Assembly (NCBI RefSeq): GCF_014905175.1
Contig: NC_057792.1
Span: 1,922,001 to 1,986,000, forward strand
Reading direction: 5' to 3'
Length of the DNA stretch: 64,000 nucleotides
Source: Aphidius gifuensis
Taxonomy: Eukaryota; Arthropoda; Insecta; Hymenoptera; Braconidae
Under the pieces are notes generated by a model. That model had not been told where the DNA came from. It saw only the letters and a list, made by a program, of their open reading frames with translations, and did no database searches. The translations under genes were made by a program, and so were the position numbers. Shown here one piece after another: positions 49,613-61,166 of this stretch. Numbering within the stretch: position 1 is the stretch's first letter; every line of letters starts with the position of its first letter.

Positions 49613-51495
49613 TTATTTTTTATTGGATTTTATTTTATTTAAATAATCTCCTTGTGTTAAATTTAACGATGCATCATGACTCGGTTTAACTCGATCAGAA
49701 ATAAAACAATGAGGAGGTATTTTTTTTGGATAATCAATCGTTCTTGACTTGTTGGTTGATGTTGGATCTCTTGGTGATCGCATTTTGTCTAAATTCAAGC
49801 AAAAAAAAAATATTTTTCAATTGAAAAAAGAGTAAAAAATATTTTAAAAATTCTAAAATACAAACGGAAAATTCCCAACAGTCCATTTCCATGATTTGTT
49901 TCTTTTTCTAAATTTTTTTCCAACAATTTATCACTTAAACTCTCGAGAATTGATTTTTTATCTGATGAAAAAATATAAAAGTAATATTAATTTCAATTCA
50001 TTGCAACTACAATCTCGTAATTAATGACAATTATAATTTTACCTGAATTTTTTTTATGTTTTTTTGTTGATGATTCATCTGATACACTTGATAAATCATC
50101 ATGTTTTTTATCATTCATACGTGCAACCGAATAAATACCATATTTATGATGCGGAAAATAATCACTATCACCATAATTTTGTTGTCTATATTGTTGTCCA
50201 TTGAGCCAAAGTTCCGATTGCATTTTTTCAAGCCAAGATTGTTGATGACCAATAACTGAACCTGGACGACAAATTCTTGTCCATGCAATTGCTTCTTTTG
50301 CTGTCATTTTATAATGTTTTATTAAATACGCTGCTATTAAACAACCGGTTCTACCTAGACCAGCCTAAAATTCATTAAAAAAAAACAAAGCAAATACATT
50401 TTTAAATTCAATAATCATCACAACGTGACTGATAAATTAATATTAACTTTGCAATGAACAGCAATCGGTCCAGCAGTTGTCTCAGCAAGTTTTAAAAATT
50501 GATTTAAAATTTTTTTCGATGGTGTTGAACCATCTGGTAAAAACATTTCAACATGTGCAATACCATATCTTGTAAATCTAAATGATAATAATTTATCAAA
50601 TGCTTATTTTTATCAAGTTTTATTGTAAATTATTGTGTTACCTTTTTGAGTCATAACATGGACGATTTAATCTGACAACAGCAGCAACATTATTATTTAA
50701 AAAATAATTAATATAAGCTTCTGGTTGATGATATGGTCTTCCAGGTTCTGTACTTGGTCCAATAAATGCTATAAATTTATCCGGTACAATCCAATTTAAA
50801 TCTCCGTATTTTAGCTTTTCATATTTATCATATTCATCAAGATTAAAATCACCAAAATTTAAAAAACCAAATGTAATTGCTCTGAATAGACCATTTAAAC
50901 AATCTAAAATGTAAAAATTAATTTACCAATTAAGTCGGACAGTAAAATTTAATTAATTTTGTTAGTAACCTTGAAGACGTATGTGATAGTGTGAATTTCC
51001 AATTGATGCATCTTGAAAAGGTTTGAATGGTCGTGAATTACCTTTTACAAGTATTTGATAAGTATCATGAGGATTTATACCCAAATACATCATAGCATAT
51101 GCTGAAATTAAATAAGCAGCATTTGAACGTTTATTCTCATCGTCATCCAGGGTATAATGAACAATTTTTCTATCAAAATATTTTCTATTACGACGTTTGT
51201 TATTAACTAGCCAACAATATTTATACAAACAACTCAAATTTAATGGACCAAAATCGTTGTAAAAATTTCTATAAATAAGCTCATTGTCAATTGTAAAAAA
51301 ATGAACATCTAAATTTTGTCTTGGTTTATCTAATCCTGGTGCTAGCGTGGCAAAGTAAAATTTATTTTTTACATATTCTGATACAGATATTAAATCTGGA
51401 TGATTTTTAATATCAATTTCACGATTATTAAATTCAACTTGAGTACTATTATTTTTTAATTTTGTATCATAACTTTTAGATACTTTACGTGACAT
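49613..51495 (-). CDS. CDC14: Dual-specificity protein phosphatase CDC14
   Basis: CDC14 phosphatases counter CDK phosphorylation in late mitosis and in cilium and centrosome functions. Six exons (50970-51495, 50642-50903, 50448-50577, 50043-50364, 49866-49961, 49613-49788) give 503 residues with a consistent frame. The N-terminal domain has FGPLNLSCLYKYC, KIVHYTLDDDENKRSNAA and FQDASIGNSHYHIRL. The catalytic domain has the substrate-grip segment INYFLNNNVAAVVRLN and the P-loop HCKAGLGRTG, whose Cys and Arg are the catalytic pair; an intron splits it between K and A. LIAAYLIKHY and RICRPGSVIGHQQSWL follow as usual. The tail is short and basic and ends LTQGDYLNKIKSNKK, a recognisable CDC14 tail. 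The start is the ATG at 51493-51495. The extent of exon 5 is the weakest part of the model. Confidence 0.93.
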
Positions 51496-53643
51496 TTTTA
51501 ACAAAATAATTTATCAATAGTTTATTTGAAGAAAAAAAAAATAATTAACCAATTTTTAAATGCCAAATATATTTATTTATTTATTTATCAATAAATAAAC
51601 TGCTCACTTCAGTAATTTAAAATGAAAATTAATTATAATTCAATTAAACATTCATTTATTTAAAATATATAACTGTTTTTTTTATTCTAAAAAAATAATT
51701 AGGAAAAGGGTTAATTAATAATAAAATAATTGTTTTTTTTTTTTTTTTTATATTCTTATATTATTAATTGATTTAGACAATAATACAATTAATCATTTTT
51801 TTTTATTTTTTAATGATCAACTTTCATAGCACGATACATTTTTTTTTCTTTTATATCTTTTTTGTTTTTTGCAAGATAAGATTTGTCTACTTTCTATTTA
51901 TTATTATTTATTTATTTTTTTAATTTAATAAATAGATTTTTTTTATACACATATTGTTTAAACTACTGAAAAATAATAACTAATGTACCGAATTTAAAAA
52001 TAAATATTTATATTTTTAAACTCGGTCATTGTTATTTAATTTAATTTGCGATATAATTATCTATTTATTAGACAAGTATTAGTTTATTTTTTGAAGTTCT
52101 ATTATTTATTATAATAAATAAAATACGAGTAGAAAAAAAAATATATATTTCTAGAGAGAGAGATAGAGAGAAAGAGATGAACTAGAATTGAATTATTTCT
52201 TTTTTTTTTTGGCCTAAAAGCCGAAGACTTTCATACTCAGGCTTTTTTTTTTTCATTTAACAATTATTACAATACACTGTACGCCTAGTATTTTTGGTAT
52301 AATTGCATTTTTTTTTTTTAAATATCATTTATCCAAAAAATCACATCACTCTTCTATTAAATACTATTTACAATATTTTTTTTTAAATTCCCCAAGTCCC
52401 ATAACTTTTTTTATTTTTCATTTTTTAATCCCACATTCGTTTTTTTTTTTTATCGTTTCACATTCAAATAATTAAATTAACACTGTTTTATTATTATAAT
52501 TATATTCAAATTACCTAGATTCTATAAATCTTACAGCAGGCTTTGATAATAAATTAATTAATCGTGCTTATAAATTACAAAAAAAAAAAACAAATACTCA
52601 ATTTTATGCACCTCAAGTTGAAAAATATTCTTTGACAATTATTATAAATTAATTAATTATATATTATTATTTTATTAAATAAAATAATTGTTTTATATTT
52701 TTATGGCTAACGTCGTTGTAAATTAATTTAAGACTTTTAATAATTATTATATTTTCTTTGAAATCTTTGGGAGCATAGTACGTGACAATTCAAAGACAAT
52801 AAATTAATTATAATAATAATTCTTTTTTTTTTTTTTTCTTTCTACATTCATTAGAAATATTATTTGTAAATTCATGCATCCCTTAGTTGGTATCTTTTTT
52901 TTTTTTCTCGCATTCAACACGAAATTAATTTATTTACATAATTTTTTAACTCTTGTGGTTATAAATATATTTAACAAGAGAAGGCACAACCAATAGACTC
53001 AATTAATTATTACTAATAATTACGATAAAGAAAATTTATAAATTCATTTTTTTTTATACTCAACGATAGAAATATTTAATTAATTTTCTTAATTAAATAA
53101 TCTAGCTTGTCTCATTGCTTCGTTTTACCCAAAACCATTAAGTCAAAATAAAATTGATTAATAATTAATTGAAGCAAAGTTATTAAATATTTACATTATT
53201 TTGTCGTTGATAATATAATTCTATTATACAATTTTGACTATTTTCAATTCTTCTTAAAACTTACGTTGATATTATTATCGACAAAAAAAAAACATTTTAC
53301 AACTAAACCATCAAGTTCGATAATTATTTAAAATAATAATCGTTATTAATCTTGTGGTATTTATTTATAATTTAATTAAAGGCACTCACGTGAATATTTT
53401 TTAACCATTAATATGAAATTTATAATTTCATAAAAATAAGAAAATTATAAATTATTTTTATATATCCTGTACAAACTAATTTTTTTTTTTTTAATATATT
53501 TTATATTTTTTTTTTTTTATATTTTTAATTTTTTTTTCTAACTAACGTTTATTTTATATATATGATATAATTATTATTTAAAATTTAATTGAGATTTGAG
53601 ATGAAGAAAAAAGAAATCTAAATTTTGTCTTATACCTATTGAT
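51496..53643. other. AT-rich gap between CDC14 and hindsight
   Basis: The gap is 2.1 kb of A/T homopolymers, holding the hindsight 3' UTR and the CDC14 upstream region. A GAGA tract lies at 52153-52175. A small hairpin AAAAGCC...GGCTTTT lies at about 52216-52250. No gene was seen. Confidence 0.55.
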
Positions 53644-56567
53644 TTAATTTCTTTGTACACCAAGAAGTTTAGCAGCATTGTCTGGTGTACCTTCAAGTAC
53701 TTCATCGATAATACTTTTGTCCTGAATACCAAGTAAATTTGATATAAGATCAGTATTATTGTCGGGTGTTGTATCTGGTGTTGAACTTGAACTACTCATA
53801 TTACTAGTCAACGTTGTTAAATTATCATAAGAATTAAATCTCATAATTCCACTTGGTCCAGCCTCACTAGTAACTGTTGAGTTAACATTTAACATTGACA
53901 AACGTTCATGTACACCAGTTAATTGTTGTCCTGATAATAAATCATCATCATGGTGATGTTCATTATTCGATTTTCTATTTTTTTGTGTTGTATGTTTTTT
54001 ACGATGACGTAACATACTGTGTTTTAATGAAAATACAACACCACAAATATCACATTCAAATGGACGTTCACCAGTATGTGTACGCATATGACGACGTAAA
54101 TCTTCAGCTGACCAAAAACGATGCATACAAAATGCACAAACGACCTATTAACAAAAATTAATCAATCATTATTATCAATTCTAATACATTCAATTTTAAT
54201 TTTTTCATATAAAATTAAATAATTATTAATTTACCTTTCTATTACTGTGATCATGACTCTTTTTTTGTTTTCCTTCACATTTTGTTTTATTTTGTCCATT
54301 TAAATTTGCTGAATTTTGTTCAAATGCACCATTATCATGAAGTTTTTTAAATGTTTCTGGATGTAAAATTTTAATATGTTCTAAACATTCATTTCTTTCG
54401 GCAAAACTACAATCACAAAGATGACATTTAAATGGTACATCACTTGGTCCTGGTGAAGCTCTTGGTGATGGTCTTTTTGTATTTTTATTTATATTATTAT
54501 TATTAAATGTAATAATATCTGATGATGATTTATTTCCACTATCATTAAAACCAGATTGATTTGATGATTGACTTTCATATCCACTTTGATCATTTTGTTG
54601 TTGTTGTTGTTGTGGTAGTGGTGGTGGTAGTTGCGTTTGTAATTGTGATGGTTCTTGTAAATGTTGATCTTGTTCTTGTTGAATTGATTGATCAATTGGA
54701 CTATGTATTTGTTGTTCACATGATCCATCACTCATTGGACTAGCTGATCTTGATTTACCATTTTGTGAATGTTTTTTAGCAACATGTTTTTTTAAATTAC
54801 CATGTGTTGCAAATGTTGAACTTGGACAATGTTGACATTTAAATGGTCTTTCTGGTACATTACGCATTGAAAAACAATTATTATTATTATTATTATTGTT
54901 GATGTTATTGATATTATTATTATTAATAAATGTATTTTCATGATTATTATGACGACGTGATAGCTTTAAATTCATTAAACATTTTGATTTACTTGATGTT
55001 TTATGTTTTCTCAACATATGACGATCACAATTTGATTTTGTTGTAAATAATAATGCACATAAATTACATCTAAATGGTTTATCACCAGTATGTGTTAATA
55101 TATGACGATTAAGTGACGATGACCATGGAAATTCACGTTGACAATATGGACATGGTACTCTATTTGGTGCCAATGAATATGCTGATTTTGATTTTTTTTT
55201 CTTTCTTCTTTTTTTTTCTAATAATGATTTATTAGATTTACCTGATTTATATGATTTACATGATTTTGCTGAATCTGATTTTTCATCACTTCCTGAATTA
55301 TTAAAATCACTTGAACCAATAAGACCCTCTTCATCACTCATATATTGTGGCTGAAATTGTTGATATTGTTGTGATGCATTATCAAGTAATTCAGATACAC
55401 TTGCAAGATCAGCATTATTATCTTCTGTTTTTATTGTTGTTTTTTCAATGTCTTCATTGCTGCTGCTGCTGCTGTTGTTACCACCACCATCACCAACACT
55501 ACTACCATCATCATCATCATTTTTTTTTTTTTTTAAATCTTCTACATTTGGTTCATTTTTAATAATAATATCATTTGAATCAGATTTTAATTGATTTTCT
55601 TCAAGTTTACCACGTAATAAACTCATTGGTTGATTATCAATATTTTTATCAATATTATTTTCATCAATAATAAGTTCTTCATCTTCTGAATCATTATTAA
55701 CATTATTATTGTTATTATTAATATTATTATTATTGTTATTATTATTATTGTTACCTTTTAATTGTTGAGCAAGTATGGCATATTTAACTTCATCAGAAAT
55801 ATGTTGTTTTTTATTATTATTGTTATTAGATAATTGTTCTGTTCTTGTTATTAAATCACCAAGTGATAATGATGATGTTGAATTTTGATGATTATAATTT
55901 TTTAATAATGTTGGTGGATTTGCTGGTGGTCTACCACGTGTTGAATGTCCACCACGTGGTCTTGATGTCCAACATTGTGGATGTTGTTGTTTAATATGTC
56001 TTTCCATATTACTTCTTAATGTAAATTTTGCTGAACAATGCTCACAACCAAATGGTCTTTCTGTTCTGTATCTTCTTTGTTTTTGTTTTGGCATTAATAC
56101 ACCATTTTTTAATACCATTTTAACTGAATTTGATTGTGATTGTGTTTTATCAATTTGATTATCAAGTTTAATTTTTTTTTGCATATTTGTTGTTATTTTA
56201 ATAAAATCATTATTATGCATATCAATTGGTCTTTTTGTTGTTGTAATAATATCACGTGTACGTTGTTTTTCATATGCAGCAGCAGCAACAACAGCAGCTG
56301 CTGAAAAATTTGTATTATTTATTGTTGTATCAATAATACTACCACCACTTGTTAATTGTAAACCACGTACAAAATCTTTTTGTAATCTTTCTCTAATAGC
56401 ATAATCTTGAAATTGTGGATTAAACATATATGGTGGTATCAATGTATTGCCAATATTTGATGCTGCTGCTGTTGTTGACGCTACTGGAAAACCAGCAAGA
56501 TTTCTATAAATATATTGTGCATTTGCATACAATGCTTCCAATGATTGATTGCCATGTTGTTGTTGTT

Positions 56568-56598
<31 letters not shown>

Positions 56599-59500
56599 AT
56601 GTTGTCCAGCTTTTAATAAAGCTTGTGATAATAAATAATGTCGTGATCTTGCATACAATTCTTTACTGTAATCATCTGTATCTTGTAATGGATAAGCAAC
56701 ACTATCATTTTTATCATCATCATCTTCATCATCATTGTTCATAGTATCATGATTATTATTATTAATAATGTTATTATTATTGTTATTTTTAATTTTGTCA
56801 TTGTCATTATTATTGTTGTTGTTTGATTTTTTTGATAAATCAAGTACGTCCATTGTCAAATCAAGAGGTGCATCATCACCATTATTAATTATTTTGTCTT
56901 CATCATCATCGTCGTCATTATCATCATCATCGTCATCTTCATCTTCACCACTATTAACACCATCATTATTAACATTATTAACATTATTATTATCATCATC
57001 ATTATCATCATCTAAATCTTCATCATCACTATTATTTCTTTGGTGATTATTAATAGTTTTGGTATCATTGACTAGTGATACACTTCCATCAGATGAATGT
57101 GAATTATTATCATCATTATCATAATCATTTGACATACGTTTAGTTAATTCAATTGGATTAATTATTGTATTACGATATAAATCATCATTATTATTATTAT
57201 TATTATTATAATGATCATTTGTTTTAATTTTATTTAATGATGCTACAGCAAGATTTTGTATTTTATTATGTAAATGTGTATAATCACCAATAACAGATGG
57301 TTGAAAATTTTGAAAATTAAAATGATGATCATCATTTTTATATGGATAATTAATATTTTTTCTATTTTCATCACGTGTTATTGTTGGTGTTGTTGTTGTT
57401 GTACTACCATTACTACGTGATGTTATTTTATTATTATTATCAATATTATCATTTGTTGTATCATCAATTGGATTATATATTAATGCACGTTTAATATCAT
57501 CACGTGTTGTTTTACCATGACGATTTCTTATGTGTCTTTCACAATTAGCTTTTGTTGTAAATGCAAAACCACAAATTTGACATTCAAATGGTCTATCACC
57601 ATTATGATTACGTAAATGACGTTGTACTGTTGCTTTATCTGTTGATGTAAATGGACACATATTACATGGATATGGTTCACCATTATCAACATTTAAATGT
57701 GCACGATTATGTCCTTTAAGTGCACGTAAATTTTGAAATACTTGATCACATAAACGACATGGAAATTCATTTTTTAATTTCATTTTACGAAATTCATAAA
57801 CATATGGATCTTGTACTTCTTCTTCATGACATTCAGATGATGCATGACCAGATGAACCAGATGACATAATATTATTATTATTATTTAATTTAATATGTTG
57901 ATCTGGTGTTGATGTATCTGAACGTGGTAAAAATGATCTTGCTGATGTTGTCATTGATATTATACTTGATATGTCAGCTAAATCTTTACTATTTTCAATT
58001 ATTTCATCATTTGTCGTCGTTGTTGTTGTTGTTGTTACATTATCTTTATTACGTAAATCAAGATGTTGAAAAAATTGAGTTCTTTGTAATTGATTATTAT
58101 TATCAAATAATGATGGATTTTGTTGTTGTATTTTATTATTAATATTACTATTGTTATTTATATTATTATTATTATTAATATTATTGTTATTATTGTTATT
58201 AATAATACGATCAATACCACAATCAATTTCATGCTCATCAAGTGCTGATTTACATGGAAAACCACGTTTACATTTTATACATTGAAATGGTAATGTATCA
58301 CCAGCAACTGGATGATGTAATAACTTTTCACATGCTGAACGTGCAATTGTTGTAAATTTATTTGATGTAAAATCAGTAAATATTAAATCTTGAAAACCAG
58401 ATAATGATTTAATTTTTTTATTAGTACGTATATCATTATTTAATTCATAATCATCACATAAATTATATGTACGTTTTGTTGGTGTTGTTGTTATTTTTGT
58501 TGTATTATATTTTGGATGATTTTTTTTAATATGTTCATCAAGTGATTTTTCTAAATAATTCATTTTATTACATACCGGGCAATTATATAAATACATTGAT
58601 TTTTTCCAATCATCAATTAGTGATTTATTTGATAATAATTTTTTATTTGGTGAATCAATGTCTGATGATAGGTCAAGATTATTATTATATTCTTTACTTT
58701 TACGTTTGTATAATTTTTTTATATTTTTCATTGAGTTGTTATCTGATCCAGAGCTATCAGAATCCATTGAATTTATTAATTGTGATTTGTCAATTAGTGG
58801 TATATGTTCATTTAGCCAATTACGTTCATATAAATTTATTTTTGATGGTGTTGAATGAGTCAACTCATGTTCTCTACGTGATGATATTGAATAAAATACT
58901 TTTTGACAATGTTGACATGATAAATCTTCAGCACGGCTGTTATCACTTTCTGGTGAACTTGGTAAATCCATTCTGTATTGTTCAGGTGTGTACATTGATA
59001 CAGTTGCCATTTTATAATCTGGTGATTTTTCAATCTGTAATTTAATTATACGTAAATTACAATTATATAATTGACTAATTAAATTCAGCTTTTTTTTTTC
59101 TTTACTTACTGGTGATTTTGATGCTTGAATTTGACTTGTTTTTTGAAGATCCGGTAAACTTTTAATCGTCACTGAAATTACAAAGTAAATTATGTTATTA
59201 TTTTTTTTTTTAAATTAACAATAAGCAATTTTTAAATATTTATTTTTTTTTTGCTCCATTTGCCCTTGCAAAAAAATGGAGTATAAATTTATCTATCAAT
59301 GAAAGACAAAATCATAAATACGTTATCAACACAAATTAATTTTTCAGTCAAAATAGAAATTTCTCATGATAACCAGACGAAAATATTATTAAAGATTATT
59401 TTATTTTATTTTTTTTTTCATTTCTAAATTGTCATTTGTCTGATGATGGATGATGACAAAGTCTAAAAATTTAAAGATTATTTAAAGCGACTGGGGAAAA

Positions 59501-61166
59501 ACCGAAAAATCAAAGATGAATAGTTACATCAATAACAAAATCGATAGATAATAATAGATTTATTTTTTTTTTCGTTTTAATTATTCGAAAGATGTTTTGT
59601 GAGTAAATTAGCAGGAAGTTTTGGGGTCTGAATGATGAAGAGAGAATTTATATCAGTGACCTCGGAATCTGACCTAAACCACAGCGGATAAACAAGCAAG
59701 GACATTTATTTTTATTATTTTTATTGTTTATTTCTTTATGAGATATTTTAAATATATATTTTCTCAATTTTTCTAAATGGCTTTTAATATTTAAAAACAT
59801 ATTAATTTTTAAATATCTTTAGTTGATGTTGAATTTGCATTTATCCGTAATGTTATTGATTGCCCTAGCTGGAATACAATCAGACAAAACATACATCACA
59901 AACTACTCTCATTGCATTTGTCGAGTTTTAATCAATAATTCTATTATTATTATTATACTAATTATTTTCAATTTAATATTGCAAGAAATATTTAAAGAAT
60001 TTTATATGATAAAATTTGATAAATAATAAATTAGAATTATTATTTGAAGAAAAATAATTTGTGGATGTGGTGAAGAATCTTTTATTCTTTTTTTAATAAT
60101 GATGCAAATAATTATTTATATTATTAATAGTCATCTAAATTTATTGATTTATTTATAAAATTTAATGATGAAAAAATAAGAACAAAAATATTATTAGCAT
60201 GGGTTTTTTCTCAAATTTAAATTATCTAGTTTTGATAATTAATTATTAATCACTTGAGCTATTAAAGTTGAAAAAAAAAAAAATTAATAATATATTGTTT
60301 ATTTACTCTAATAATTTATCAATTTAATTTTTTTTCTATAAAATAATTTTTTAAAAACGTAATAAGTTATTGAATGAAAGTAAATAATAATATTGACTTT
60401 GATTTTGTTTTTTAAATGATAAATTGATTAATCAAAATTTCAGTGATTTATTTAAAAAAAAATTCATAGAATTAATAATTTATTGAATAAAAATTAAATG
60501 ACAATCAAATTTATTATTATTTTTTTATCGTTGCTATAGTATATGTATAGTAAAATAAATTATTATTTTTTTTTTTGTTGATGAAACCTTTGAAGTGGGA
60601 TAATTTTTCGACGGAAGAGAAATCCGCACATTTATCTGTATACGCACGATTAATGATACACATACATGTTTATTTTTTTTTGTAACAAAAAAAGAAAAAA
60701 AAAAAAACAACAACAAAGTGTGGGTAATTGTGGTAAAATCCATTGTCCCATATAGATTGTATCCCGACTCTCGAGCATCTCTTCGACATTAAACTCACTC
60801 TAATTCATAATAATAAAAAGAAAAAAAAAAAATAATAATTCTGCAGTTTCCCAAGACTTGGCAAAGATGAGACAAAACAAAGATACATGATAAATATATT
60901 CTCAGATAAAAAGGGCTCTATTTCATGACAAGATAATATTACCACAAATTAAAATCAAAATAAATTATAAATCTCATTCTTTAATAATTATCTCACATCA
61001 ACAAATTATAAATTTTTTTTTTTTTTAAATAATACACAATTTATAATAATTTTTATTGCACAAAAATTTTTATCTATTTAAAGTCACTGCAAAATTTCAT
61101 TACCAAAAAAACAAAAAATTTATTACATTATTTACCTTTATGCAATTTTTTAGTTGAAAAATCCAT
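53644..61166 (-). CDS. peb: Hindsight/pebbled, insect RREB1-type zinc-finger transcription factor
   Basis: In flies this nuclear factor controls epithelial integrity, germ-band retraction, tracheal and eye development and the follicle-cell switch to endocycles. Four exons (61136-61166, 59110-59171, 54235-59034, 53644-54144) give 1,797 residues. Thirteen C2H2 fingers are visible, starting near residues 71, 183, 282, 453, 483, 513, 1023, 1323, 1353, 1428, 1567, 1633 and 1661. The hallmark pair is VPCPYCQREFPWSSSLNRH with its partner finger. APLDLTMDVLDLSKK near 753 gives two PxDLS-like CtBP docking motifs, in keeping with repression. Between fingers lie poly-Asn, poly-Asp and poly-Gln (14-16 Gln at about 56550-56605) tracts and SVSELLDNAS. 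The ATG is in a 31-nt first exon (MDFSTKKLHK). A 75-nt intron (59035-59109) is open in frame and could be mistaken for coding sequence. Confidence 0.93.
59172..61135 (-). other. First intron of hindsight
   Basis: The intron is about 1.96 kb, from the AAAG/GTAAAT donor to a TTTCAG acceptor. Mostly A/T, with GC-richer islands at about 59600-59700 and 60590-60780 that could be enhancers. No exon was found. Confidence 0.6.

Noticed and set aside
51493..51504. Longer CDC14 N-terminus starting at a TTG codon
   Set aside because: The codon upstream is TTG, and a normal ATG follows three codons later. Exon lengths give a full frame from that ATG.
52210..52255. Hairpin AAAAGCC...GGCTTTT as a terminator or microRNA
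   Set aside because: A 7-bp stem is too short for a pre-microRNA, and intrinsic terminators do not apply to RNA polymerase II genes.
58542..59045. 167-codon plus-strand frame opposite hindsight exon 3
   Set aside because: It lies entirely antisense to well-supported zinc-finger coding sequence and is a product of codon bias. The same holds for open frames at 54561-54743, 55347-55562, 56430-57046 and 57906-58142.
59632..59675. C/D-box snoRNA-like string (ATGATGA followed by CTGA) in hindsight intron 1
   Set aside because: The boxes are only about 36 nt apart and no terminal stem closes them at a sensible length.
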